A DNA stretch of 64,000 bases from Salvator merianae. Its lineage: Eukaryota; Chordata; Lepidosauria; Squamata; Teiidae. Below, in pieces: positions 22,104 to 34,580 of the stretch. The notes beneath the pieces are model-generated. The model was not told the DNA's origin and ran no database searches. It was given only the letters and a program-made list of their open reading frames with translations. Each line of letters starts with the position of its first letter. The first letter of the stretch is position 1. Both the position numbers and the translations under genes were made by a program. The stretch is taken from the NCBI GenBank assembly GCA_003586115.2, contig QVOM02000115.1:4748494-4812493 (forward strand), in the 5' to 3' direction.

Positions 22104-23594
22104 ATGGCAGAGGACCTTTTCATCAAGAAAGCAGACAAGACAGACAGATTGCAAAGGTGGATTGAGGCTCAGGGAAATTCTATCTGGACCCCTGGCGCAT
22201 TTCGTGGCAAAAATGTCAAAAGTCGAAATGGCGTTGAGATTCCAAAATTGTTTCAAAGGAATTAAATTTGGAAGAGAGTCTCGATGCGCTGTTGCAATTT
22301 GGGGTGCTGGCAGGCTGTAGGAGAACTTGAGGAGACTGTGAAAGAGAAAGAAGCTGCCATAACTGATCTGACTCAGCAACCTAAAGCATGCTCTATGGAC
22401 TGGGCAGACCATCTTGAGGTTTTACAGAAGGAGAGGAACAGCCTCAGGTTGCAGCTGGCACCTGTAATGGAAGAGCTGCAGACCCATAGGAAGGCATCCA
22501 CAGCAGAGAAAATGCAACTGGCAGAAAGTGTTAGGGAAACTCAGTCAAAATTGATAGAAGCGAGAAAGGCAAAAGACGGTGCAGAGTTACAGATGGCGTC
22601 CCTTCAGCGGCAGCTTGAAGAGGCAAAATCTGCAGCTGTGTTTCTGGTGGCGCAACATAATGAGCGGATCAAGTGAGCCATGTTGCTTGTGAAGCCAAGA
22701 TTAAAGACTTGGAGCAACGCCTGCGAACACAGCAAGGGGTTGTTGCAGCTGTTAGGGCAGTCAATGTTGTATCCCCAGTAGCTGAAGCCCTCTTAGCCCC
22801 AGTGTGGTCAATAGATGTGAGTAGGCCCATCTGTCCCTGTACTCCCTGTGAAAGTTTTGGATTCTGGCCTGAACCCCTGGGAAGCAACAGAGATGGATGC
22901 TTCTGGTGGTGAAGAGGAGGAAACTCCTTCTTGGATTCAGCTGGTTCCAATTCAGACCAGGGAAGTGACTAGGAGGGATGTGAGAGGACACATGAGCTGT
23001 GAGGAAGTCACAGAACACGTTCCTTGTAAGCCCTCAGAGATTAAAGCGTATGCAGACCAGTTAGGTAGCTTGAATGAACGAACGGCTGTGGAATGTGTGT
23101 CAAGGTTGTGGAGGAAGAGTACGCACGGTGCGATGAATGGCGAGGTTACGTCTCAGATTGCTCGAGCATGTGTTTCTCCCGTTGATGCGCATGTGCTAGA
23201 AGCTGGTCTAATTGTGGTGGACGACAGGGATATAGATGCCAAGACTTGGGTTACCACAGCCCTCCAGATCTTTCATCCCAACAAAAGCATAACAGAGCTA
23301 TACATCAGTGAGGCCATGAGTAACATCGAATATCCAGAGCCATACTTAGTAAGAAAATTTAGGTTGGGCATTTTGGCAGGAGTTTGTCCCCAGGCAGCCA
23401 ATGGAGGGTGGATTGGCAATGTAAGGCAGCATGTGGAGGCCACTTAGGAGGGCGTGACTGCCCAGACTAAGCTGGCACTTGGACCCCTGGATGTAGAGCA
23501 GCTGACTTGGGCCAATCTTTTGAATAAATTGGAGCAGCTGTTCCGTGACACAGGAGCAATTAAAAGGCTAAAACAACTGGCTGGAACCGACTGA
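22104..23594 (+). pseudogene. Gag-like retroelement coding region, broken
   Basis: ATG at 22104 opens a frame of 53 codons ending in TAA (22263-22265). The same frame continues to TGA at 22674-22676 with a Glu/Lys/Leu-rich coiled coil (VGELEETVKEKEAAITDL and following). A frameshift (continuing coiled coil AKIKDLEQRLRTQQG, about 22690-22735) and a shift back lead to 22848-23447. There a globular helical, capsid-like part (TTALQIFHPNKSITELYISE) precedes a TAG at 23445-23447, after which the frame stays open to TGA at 23592-23594. I infer a gag-type structural protein from layout (coiled coil then capsid-like domain, upstream LTR-like segment, no introns), not from a recognised family. No zinc knuckle, protease or RT follows. 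It is an old relic; I do not propose a repaired product. Confidence 0.5.
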
Positions 23595-25001
23595 TGCTTT
23601 AATTCAGCATCTAACCTCTAGCTCTAGCTCTAACTTCACAGTGCTTGACAAATAAAGCTCAAACCTACTACTGAGGAGCTTTATGTTTCTTTACATACTT
23701 TTGCACACTCTGTTTTAGAAGGGATTTTACAATCCTACAAATGCTTCTGCAGCTTCTGTCTGTCTCATTGTAAATTGGCATGTGTTTTATTTAGTGCAAG
23801 GAGTCTGAGCTCTGCACGCCTACGGTTCCCTTCCACTTCACACATCCAGATCAACCATTTGAAAAAAGAAAAGAAAAACCTTCAGTGCTCTAATATCACA
23901 ACACTTCAAATGTTTCTCAAAAAAGTATCATGATTGATCGCTCAATTATTCTGCCCAATGTGATAATAAAGCATTGGTACAGGTGTGATGACATCACTGT
24001 AGAGATAATTATGTATTGATATTGAGGTCAAGCTGCCATTAAATGCTGGGAAGGCAATTGGTAGCTATGTGAAAATATACAGTACATTGAAAATGACATT
24101 TTTATATTTAATGTTTTAATTCACTCTTTCTTCAAGTTATGCATTAATTCGATACTTATCTCTGTTTTACTACCTCTGTGGTATAAGGGAGGACTTGTCC
24201 CCTTCTAGTACGCTCTGTCCACATGGGATGTAACACAGACCAGAATAAAGCAGACTTAGCAGTCCAAAATGGCCACCTACTCTGGTATACCGGTAGACTT
24301 CTTTAAAGAGGCCTACCAGTGTACTAAGTGATGATCAACCTAACTAGGAGACACATGGATGCCCCATGCCAAAATGAGTTCCCCATAGCTCTATATGCCA
24401 GGAACCTTTGTTCCTGGCTGCCATAGCTTTCGGAGCTAGAGCCAAAGCTGGCATGAGCTGTGGAAGCGACATGGGGGGTGCTGGACTGGAACAGTCATCC
24501 AAATGCGACAGCCTTGTTCCAGTCCAGGGAAGGATTTGTTCACACTGGGACAGATTCCTTGATCCAGATCAGAGAAGAATGCTCCAATCCAGATCTAGTA
24601 TGGTTAGTGTGGCAATGGCTTCTGTTTTTAACCTTTTGTGCTCTGCAAAGAACCACTTGAAGGCTACATTAAATTTACTATATTTTTGATAACAAATATG
24701 AGAATCTGGTTGCTGCAGTTTTTAATATTTTAGTTTGATTTCTTCCTGTATAGATTTTACTCACAATGTATAAAAGAAGCTTATTGTGCTCTGAAGTTTT
24801 CTAATTTTTTGAATCTTCTTCTTTCTTTTTTTTTTGAGTTGGAGACCATTGTTTTGAGATACAACTTTATATGAGCATGCTTTGATAAAGCACCAAAAAG
24901 CTTTGCCTTTCTGCAGTGCTAAGTGTTAACAAGCCATATCTCGTTCAGTATCAACTACATATTCTTTCCATGTTCCAACCCCTCCCTTTGCCTCCATACA
25001 G
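23595..25001. other. Last part of DYTN intron, no feature recognised
   Basis: Includes AATAAA at 23651 soon after the gag-like frame, possibly its polyadenylation signal. A GC-richer stretch at 24190-24600 reads like the fold-back elements elsewhere (TTCACACTGGGACAG), but I could not pair its ends. Confidence 0.4.
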
Positions 25002-25141
25002 GTCACCCTTCTGTTCTCAAGAAAAGATTGCTTTCCACAGTGCGGCAGGTCTCTAAGCCTTTCTCTGGCCTCATCAGCCAACTCACCTTGCCAACTAAGT
25101 TCAAGGACATCAGTATCAGCTCTCCTCCTGCACCTGAATGA
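25002..25141 (+). CDS. DYTN: Probable DYTN terminal exon with stop
   Basis: Acceptor TGCCTCCATACAG after a long pyrimidine tract. Two bases complete the Gly codon split by the donor at 18841, then 45 codons and TGA at 25139-25141. The C-terminal residues are basic then Ser/Pro-rich (TKFKDISISSPPAPE). The intron before it (18841-25001) holds a fold-back pair, an L2 tail, a SINE and a gag-like relic, none of which disturbs the splice sites. I could not place the polyadenylation site with confidence. Confidence 0.65.
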
Positions 25142-25674
25142 ACACCCAAGATAAAGAAGACAGTCACATAGCAGCTACTTTTATAGACAAGTTTGGCCAT
25201 GAAGGTTAAAAAGCTAGTTTTTTTAAAAAAAATCTATAATCTGTATCAAAGAATTTCCAAGCAATACAGGAAGTTTGATTTAACATGTTTAGGTAGCTGT
25301 GTGCTACAGTCATTCCAAATCAGCTCCTTTTCTTAGTGAATTCACTCACACTGGCAGTTTTTAACATGCTTCTGCGTTGCTTTATTTATCTATGACATCT
25401 GTAACAGGTTTCATACCAGCCATTGGACGCTGACAGTGTTACCAAGTCTCTTTGGCTGAATGGTTTCTTGATCCCATAGTTAGATGAGATGTCTAGTGGA
25501 AACATGATAGCACTTCTTTGGAAGGAGCTGGTAAATAGTCTAGGAGTATTTTGGAATTCATCATTGCTACTGGAGCCATAAATGTAGTTTGTGGCTATAT
25601 CATTTTGGTAGATATGTTATGATCTTGCTGCCGGTAGCCCTGTGTCAATAACCTTAGGTCTGAGCTTCAATGGA

Positions 25675-25860
25675 ATGGGGGGTGTACCTCAGTGGTAATG
25701 CAAGCATCCTAGGAAGCAGTGAGTTGATGGTTTGATCCCCAGTCTCTCCCAACAGGTAGGAAATGGCCAACCACTTCTATATCTCTGCCAAGAAAATGGC
25801 ATAGATGTGCCCATGGAGGTGCCTATGCAATCAGCTGGGAATAGGCCATGAGTCAGTGGT
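25675..25860 (+). mobile_element. tRNA-derived SINE
   Basis: A-box-like TACCTCAGTGGTAATGCA at 25685-25702 and B-box-like GGTTTGATCCC at 25729-25739, at tRNA-like spacing, followed by a non-tRNA body. It lies about 0.5 kb downstream of the DYTN stop codon. Confidence 0.65.
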
Positions 25861-25879
25861 ACCCAACAACTACAGCATG

Positions 25880-26240
25880 GTGCATGTGAGGTTGTCCTTA
25901 AAGCTGGCCCAGAAGCTGTAGCTCATGCAGAATGTGGTGACTGGGCTGCTGCATGGAACAGCCTATCCCATCGCTTACCAGTCTCGTAAAGCAGGGCTTT
26001 GGCTGCCCAGTTTTAAGTCTTTTTTGGTCATATGAAGCCCTGTACAATTCAAGGACAGGATGAAGGGGTGCCTTCTCCTCTGTTGAATTGCCTGATGGAG
26101 ACCACTGAAAGAAAGATTTCTCTCTAGTGTTGATGCCTAGTACCTACTTTAGCAGCTGGAAGCTTTTGACATCTGCTTTAAGACTCACTTGGTTACCCTG
26201 ATGTTACTGTTCACTCATTTCCAGCAAGCTTGATGTCTTT
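25880..26240 (+). mobile_element. Old L2-like LINE fragment
   Basis: CTCATGCAGAATGTGGTGAC, GGCTGCCCAGTTTTAAG and TTTAAGACTCACTTGG follow the order of the end of L2 ORF2 (residues around AARLL, LHWLP and the C-terminal Lys-Thr-His), but stops and frameshifts are numerous. Confidence 0.5.
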
Positions 26241-26429
26241 CATAGCTAATGATTGCAATGGATGGGTCTTTTCTTTTTAAGATTGCTTTTTAATGCATAA
26301 CAGGCACTTTATAACGTGTAAATGTGCTTTATAAATGGAAAATTGCTCTGGTATATTTAGATCAAGAGTAATGCATAAACATTATAAGTAAGATAAATGA
26401 GTTGACAGCTCTCCTTTTTTTTTTTCATT

Positions 26430-27325
26430 TGTTCGTTCATTAAATTTATTTATTTTTTTAAAATATATTTTATTATGTTCTATCCATATCTATACAAATA
26501 TTTGACTATAAACTAATATACAAAACAAAACACAATGCACTCAAATCAATAAGAACAATTAAAACAAACAAACAAAAAGACACCCTATTCAAGTGTCCCC
26601 TTCCACGTGGGTCCCCGTACACCTTTCTCATTTAAAAATCACATAATCTTAGAGGCCTTAAACACCATTCTTATGTTAACCATCTGTTTAAAAATGTCTT
26701 TTCAGCTGAATCTATAAAAGATCTTCTGTTCAATTCCTCTATGCATGGGTTCCAGATTGATCTAAATTGTTGAACATTATCTACTCCCTCTAATCTTGAA
26801 TATTTCACCGAAAGATATTCATTCATCATAAGTCTCCATACTGCTTTATATCATTCTGTTTTAGTCAAATTCAAAGCATACTTCCAATTACGCACAATAC
26901 ACTGCTGGATTACTGCCACCAATAGATGTAATCGTTTCTGCTCTTCTGTTCCAATATTCAAACCTGAAAAATCATGTAATAAAAGTATTTTCGAAGACCT
27001 TGGAATGTAGGTTTGAAACATTCTTTTCATAATTGTATGTATTTTTTTCCAAATGCATTTAATTGGGGGACAGTCTCAGCACATATGGTAATTTGTTGGA
27101 TTATTTCCACAACCCCTCCAACATCCTCTGTTATTATTCCTTAATATGTGTGCCATCCATAATGGTATATAATACCATCTATAAATAAGCTTGGTAAAAG
27201 TCTCTTTAATTATTATTGAAGTATGCCAGCTTTGTTTCATATTTGTTATTTTGTTCCACTCAGTATCAGATATTATTGATTGAATATCAGTCTCCCATAG
27301 CTGTTTAAGAGAAGCTCTCCTTTTT
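26430..27325 (-). mobile_element. L1 LINE 3' end (ORF2 C terminus)
   Basis: Read on the - strand this encodes KLIYRWYYIPLWMAHIL, then CWRGCGNNPTNYHMCWDC and IKCIWKKI. This is the Cys/His-rich C-terminal segment typical of L1 ORF2 (CWRC...H..W.C). A stop interrupts it near 26850. The 3' side is A/T-rich (26440-26480 on the + strand), consistent with a poly(A)-type end. It is 5' truncated. Confidence 0.8.
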
Positions 27326-27513
27326 TTTGATCAAATGAGAGGGAATAGTATAATCTATTTCTGTTTTGATCCCAGAGTGCCTATTTGTATTTTGTCTGCA
27401 ATGTAATAATGAAGGCTGAATAAAGAACTATGTGGGGAAGCTCATGAATGTGTTTTTCATCACCATGAGTCAATTTTTCCTGGATTACAATGGTTTAATA
27501 CACACAGCAGCCA

Positions 27514-27857
27514 TAGGGATGTGCACAAACAAAATTTGCATTTTCAGTTTACTGTCGAAATGAAAATCCATATATTCACTTTGTCAGCAAATTGCAATGG
27601 TGAAAAAGGGGTTTTCATGTTCATTTTCATGGTTTTCACAATGTTTTCACCATTGAAAATGCCCTTTTCATGGGTTGTAACACTGCGAAAATACAAATAT
27701 TTAAATGCATATTCCACTTTCATGGAGGAAGAAGCTGGTTAGTTTTGATCAAACTCTGAAAAGGTGAAAAAGTGCATTTTTTATTCGATTTGAATATCCA
27801 CAAATACAAAATATTCAATTGAGTGTTCGAACACAAAATGAATTTGGCACATCTCTA
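27514..27857. mobile_element. AT-rich non-autonomous hAT-like element, 344 bp
   Basis: Begins TAGGGATGTGCACAAAC and ends TTTGGCACATCTCTA. It is flanked by AGCAGCCA (27506-27513) and AGCAGCAA (27858-27865), an 8-bp duplication with one mismatch. The interior is palindromic around TTTTCATGGTTTTCACAATG. Confidence 0.85.
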
Positions 27858-29319
27858 AGCAGCAACATTTGCATCTGCTGCACACTGCCATGGAAGCATA
27901 ATTGTCACTCTATAGAGAGCAGAGACTTCTCCAAAGCTGCTGGGCAGCTCCAACTGGAAACCTTTGAAGTCACCTCGCCTGGCAGGTCATCCATGCAGAA
28001 GCTCTTATATAGTCATAAAGTTTCTTATTCCTCTTCCTTATTACTATTCATCATCATGGTCTAGATTTAACTGCCTTTCTGATTCACTTCATTGAGCCCA
28101 TCCCACCCCAGAAGCTTAGAACTTGAATCCCTTCACCCTTTCTCCTTAATGCTTGTTTTAATTTAGGGTTGGCTGGTATTTGCATAATTCACTTTTTCTG
28201 TGTGATCCATTTCATGGCATTTGGACAGAACTGAAGCCTTAAGAATGTCTCAATTACTTCTGCCTTTTCTGATTCACAGTACCATTTCCTTAGCCTGCCA
28301 CCCCAACAGGCCCATGGGTACCCAGCCAACACTGTCACCAAGACTTTAATTTAGGCAGGTAGAAAGAAGAGGCACTTAGCATTCACGGAACTGCATTGCA
28401 GTGCTTAAGGAACAGACCATCATTCCCAAACACCTTTGAGATTATCAAATATAATGTGACCTGCCTTGTGGACTGCAACTCTCTGCAGAACAGGGCTTTA
28501 AGGCTGACATGACCATGGTTTTAGCACTTTCTCATATTTCAGTAAACAAAATCACCTAAGTGTGGGATAAGTTAACATGTCTGTGAACAAAGTGCATGTA
28601 CCCAAATATCTTGGGTATAAGGAATACCATTGTTCACATTCCCAGCAAAGGCTGCAAATTAAGGCAGCAAAACATTTAGGTTCAATTGTCAGATAAACAC
28701 ACTTTCTGGTCTCAGAGGAGAAGTGTTAGGCTTCGGTGAGATTGCTGTGCATGTCAGGATACGTTTTCGAAAGATGATTTTATATTAACTAGTACCTGAG
28801 AAATAGCCACCCACTTTCTTTTTTCAGCCTGCATTGAGATGCCAGCGTAAGATACTTTCTCCAGGGCCCTCAGACCTGTGGAAGGTACACAACAAGTTGA
28901 CCTGCTTGCTTAAAGATCATGCAGTTTATTAACAAAGCAGGATTCTTAGGCTCTAATATTGAACAGTAAAAAGCAAATCTAAATCACTGAACATTGATCC
29001 CCAGCTGAAGAGCAATAGTGAAGATGACACAAAATGAATGAAGTACCACTGAAAGGTATGAAGTCAGAATTAGTTACAAGTAACTTAATACCTCCTAGTT
29101 TTAATGGGCTGTAAATGTACAATTAATTTTTGCTAAATTGTACTCACAGTGTACAGGCATTCTTTTCCCATGAGAAACAACTTTAAATAGAAGTAAAGGC
29201 AGATGTCAAAAGTAAGTGAAGGCTTTGTTTAAAGAAGAATAAAAAAGCAGTTGCGAAGTTCTAGATATATTTCTTCTTCACTCTTAACTGTTGAGTAATT
29301 CTTTTGATTATAAGGCAGA
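27858..29319. other. Between DYTN and FAM237A, no feature recognised
   Basis: Unique-looking AT-rich sequence with no repeat family, RNA gene or exon that I can support. By position it may include the 3' UTR of FAM237A on the - strand. Confidence 0.45.
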
Positions 29320-29408
29320 TTAACTCTTGTGAATGTGGATTCTTATTGAATCTTCAATGAGCTCTTTCTTCTTCTTTATTGGAGCCATGCGAATTTGCAA
29401 AAAGATCT
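29320..29408 (-). CDS. FAM237A: FAM237A, last coding exon
   Basis: On the - strand the acceptor GCTTCCCACTCCCACCATTTAG precedes the exon. Two bases complete the Lys codon split at the donor of the upstream exon. The exon then gives 28 codons and TAA (29322-29320). It contains IKKKKELIEDSIRIHIHKS, which matches the Lys-rich KKKELIED motif that I recall near the C terminus of mammalian FAM237A. This segment is downstream of the amidation site and so would be a C-terminal flanking peptide removed during processing. Confidence 0.85.
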
Positions 29409-30391
29409 CTAAATGGTGGGAGTGGGAAGCAACATGAAAATATAATTCTGGTACACCCGACCTAAAAATGTTATTTTTATATATATCATCAACATTCTTT
29501 GATATGATGAACACTTGATAAATCAGGATAAATAATTGAGCACTGAGCATATTTCAAACCACCCTTTTGTATGATTAGATTTTTTATATAGTAAAAAGTT
29601 TATAAACATTAACATTTCCCAAATGCAAACTTATGCTGTACTCAAGAGTTTTGCATTCAGTGTGAGAAATTAAAAAACTGACATTGAGAACATGAAACCA
29701 TTAATAATTTAACAGAAATAAACTCCCAACTGCAATTCTCAATTAAGGACATGTAAATATATTTGTATTTTCTACCAGTGAATAGTCTGCCAGATTAAAT
29801 ACCAGACACAAAAAGTGATGTTAAATAATTTTTGTTTTTGTTTTTGAGGAGCCAAGTGATTATAAAATTAGATCTTGAATTGAAATTCTTCTTAGGAATT
29901 TTGCTGCCTTAACATTAAAGACAGAATCTAATGAGCAAGAAAACAATCTCATCAGAATGGAATTTTAAAATAACCAGAAACATATAGTGCTGTTCTATGT
30001 GCATCTACTCAGAATGGAGTCCCATTAGAATTTATTGTCATCTGCTACAACATTGTCATTTCACTCAGGAGTTCTGTTTTAAAATGGCTTTGAGTTGATG
30101 TTTGGTATTATTCTCAAGTCTTCCAAAGCGAGAGGCATTCCTGAATGATTTTAATATCCTTAAGTCTATCCCAACTTAACATTTGCACAATTAAATAGGA
30201 GTTTTGCAGCTCACATGGAATAAAGATGATCATCCTGCAACTCACTATGCTTAGGAACTACAGTTGTTATCTTCAATGAAGTGTTTGAGTAGAGTTTTCT
30301 TTGTGCTTTATAGTCAGTTGATTTGCCTATTTTATCAGTTAACATGGAAAACCATGAAGCCTATACAGTGTAACAGTTTTGAAAAAATTTA

Positions 30392-30862
30392 GGGCCTGTT
30401 CACACTTACCTTTCAGTGAGCTTCTAGACCCTCAACAGACAGGTCTGTCTGCACTCTGCTGCTGCCACAGCATCCAGCTGTTGCTCCCAGCCGTTACTAG
30501 CTGTGGAGAACAAAAATGTTGTCCACAGCTTGACTAGGAGCAGCTGGATGACTCCCAGTCAGCAGTGTTCATACCCCCTTCTGGGTGCAAACACTGTAAG
30601 TGAGTGGGGCGGTGGGGCTGCAGCTACAGCTGCACAGTCACATGCCACAACCCAGTCGTCATGGCAATGGCCAGATGTTGCCACAGTCACTGTCACAGCA
30701 ATCAGGCCTGCTATTCACACTTCAAGTGCCGGTGGTCTGGTTCAGGCTGTTACCAGCCCTTGAGGTGCAGATAGCCACCTCCATACTTGATTCCTTCCAG
30801 CCTGGTATGGTATAGTTATGCTGTTGCCATACCATAGCAGGCTGTAAAGTGGAAACAGGCCC
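30392..30862. mobile_element. Fold-back element, 471 bp, in FAM237A intron
   Basis: Starts GGGCCTGTTCACACTT and ends AAAGTGGAAACAGGCCC, terminal inverted repeats with a few differences. The interior (TACTAGCTGTGGAGAACAAA, TTCTGGGTGCAAAC) is homologous to the element at 39896-40322. GGGCCTGTTCACACTT-like ends with 3-bp target duplications suggest PIF/Harbinger, but here the flanks (TTA/ACT) do not match. Confidence 0.75.
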
Positions 30863-30942
30863 ACTGGGAGCCTTTTTTCTCACTTTTTACTGATACCCCA
30901 AACCCTGCTGCATTTGTGGTGTTTGAAATAACAACTAAGTTG

Positions 30943-31012
30943 TGTTATTTGGAAGCAGCCTGAGGAGGTCTGTGGTACGAAACAGACCTCCTCAGGCTGC
31001 TTCCAAATAACA
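30943..31012. repeat. Perfect 70-bp hairpin (31-bp arms, 8-base loop)
   Basis: The left arm (30943-30973, starting TGTTATTTGGAAGCAGCCTG) and the right arm (30982-31012, ending CTGCTTCCAAATAACA) are exact reverse complements, with the loop GGTACGAA. It lies in the FAM237A intron. It could be a very young fold-back element or a hairpin-forming transcript. There is no polymerase III box. Confidence 0.95.
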
Positions 31013-31120
31013 GGTCTAGCATATGCTCCAGACCTCAAATATTACCAATAGCTGTCATGCTCCATAATGTAATGTTAGAAAGGAGCCTTTGTCATCAGTG
31101 AGCTTCCTGCACTGTGTTTG

Positions 31121-32131
31121 CACTGGCGTAGCGAGGGGGGGCGGAGCGCCCCGAGCGGCGCGTTGTCTGGGGCATCCAGCCCATGGAGCCAAGGCCCCGC
31201 CCACCGGTGCCCTCGCTCACCGCCCCGGGCGACCGCGCTCGTCGCCCCGGGCAGCCCGCCCAGCGGCGGCCACACTCGTCGCCCCGTCGCCCTGGCCCGC
31301 CCGGCGGCAGACGTGCTCGTCGCTTTGTCGCCCCATCCCGCGGCGGCCAGCGGCGGCTGGGCTCGTCGCCCGGCCTGCTGGCGTGCGTGTGGGCAGAGCC
31401 AGCGAGCGTGCATGCGTGCAGGCAGGGCCATCGAGGCCGCCGCCGGGCGGGCCGGGACGAGGAGCGAGGCCGCCGCCGGGCGGGCCGGGGCAAGGAGCGA
31501 GGCCCCCGCCGGGCGGGGCGGGGCNNNNNNNNNNNNNNNNNNNNNNNNNNNNNNNNNNNNNNNNNNNNNNNNNNNNNNNNNNNNNNNNNNNNNNNNNNNN
31601 NNNNNNNNNNNNNNNNNNNNNNNNNNNNNNNNNNNNNNNNNNNNNNNNNNNNNNNNNNNNNNNNNNNNNNNNNNNNNNNNNNNNNNNNNNNNNNNNNNNN
31701 NNNNNNNNNNNNNNNNNNNNNNNNNNNNNNNNNNNNNNNNNNNNNNNNNNNNNNNNNNNNNNNNNNNNNNNNNNNNNNNNNNNNNNNNNNNNNNNNNNNN
31801 NNNNNNNNNNNNNNNNNNNNNNNNNNNNNNNNNNNNNNNNNNNNNNNNNNNNNNNNNNNNNNNCCGCCGGGCGGGCCGGGGCGAGGAGCGAGGCCCCCAC
31901 CGGGCGGGGCGGGGCAACGAGCGAGGCCCCCGCCGGGCGGACCGGGGCGACGAGCAAGGCCGCTGCTGGGCGGGGTGACGAGCGGGGCATGCGCGCTCGC
32001 GGGCCCCGCCCACACGCATGCGCACTCGCTGGCCCCGCCCACACGCATGCGCACTCGCTGGCCCCGCCCCTAGCCCCGGGCATCAAAACGGCTAGTAGCC
32101 CCGGGTGTCAAAGCGGCTAGCTACGCCACTG
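31121..32131. mobile_element. GC-rich hAT-like element with 33-bp tandem repeats and assembly gap
   Basis: Starts CACTGGCGTAGCGAGG and ends GGCTAGCTACGCCACTG. It is flanked by a perfect 8-bp duplication, TGTGTTTG (31113-31120 and 32132-32139). The interior is extremely GC- and CpG-rich and contains a tandem repeat of about 33 bases (core GCCGGGCGG...CGAGGAGCGAGGC) on both sides of a run of Ns at 31525-31863. Because 33 is a multiple of three, several frames stay open through it on both strands; these frames are artefacts, not genes. It lies in the FAM237A intron. Confidence 0.9.
31525..31863. other. Assembly gap (339 N)
   Basis: Run of N inside the 33-bp GC-rich tandem array; the true length of the array is unknown. 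Confidence 1.
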
Positions 32132-32360
32132 TGTGTTTGGCTTTGACAGTTCTAAATATGTTCTGTGCATTGCTGCTACATTGATGGTATTGAAGCGTTA
32201 TGGACACAACAGGAGTGGAGAACTCAAGGTCCTATCATTCTAGCTGGTTGACTGTGCTTCCTGGAATTGATGGGAGATGGAGTTCCAACAACATGGGATA
32301 GTGAAGTCACCCCAACTGGTTAGCCAGCTCACTTCTTGAGGATATAGAATGATAGGTTTA

Positions 32361-34351
<1,991 letters not shown>

Positions 34352-34580
34352 CAGTGATTCCCAACCTTGGGTATGCAAAGATACTCATGGATACAATACA
34401 TATGGATATGAATCAGGACATTTAGGGATACACACACACCCCAAAAAAAAAGAATAATGGCAGAATATTTGAAATAATAGCAATTATATTAATTACAAAC
34501 ATTTTGCTAATATGAAAGGTGCAATTTATGGGACTGAGCTGCCAAGGGGTATGCAAGTGAAAAAAGGTTGGGAACCACTG
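34352..34580. mobile_element. Non-autonomous hAT-like element, 229 bp
   Basis: CAGTGATTCCCAACCTTGG at the left and AAGGTTGGGAACCACTG at the right form terminal inverted repeats of the common hAT type. The flanking octamers (TTCTACTT/CTGTACCT) agree at five of eight positions, a decayed duplication. Confidence 0.8.

Noticed and set aside
31075..32120. Five overlapping frames of ~290-340 codons on both strands across the gap
   Set aside because: They are open only because of the N run and a 33-bp GC-rich tandem repeat (a multiple of three) inside a transposon; the residues are repetitive and no family fits.
31121..32131. CpG island as a gene promoter
   Set aside because: Boundaries coincide exactly with terminal inverted repeats and an 8-bp target duplication, so it is a transposon.
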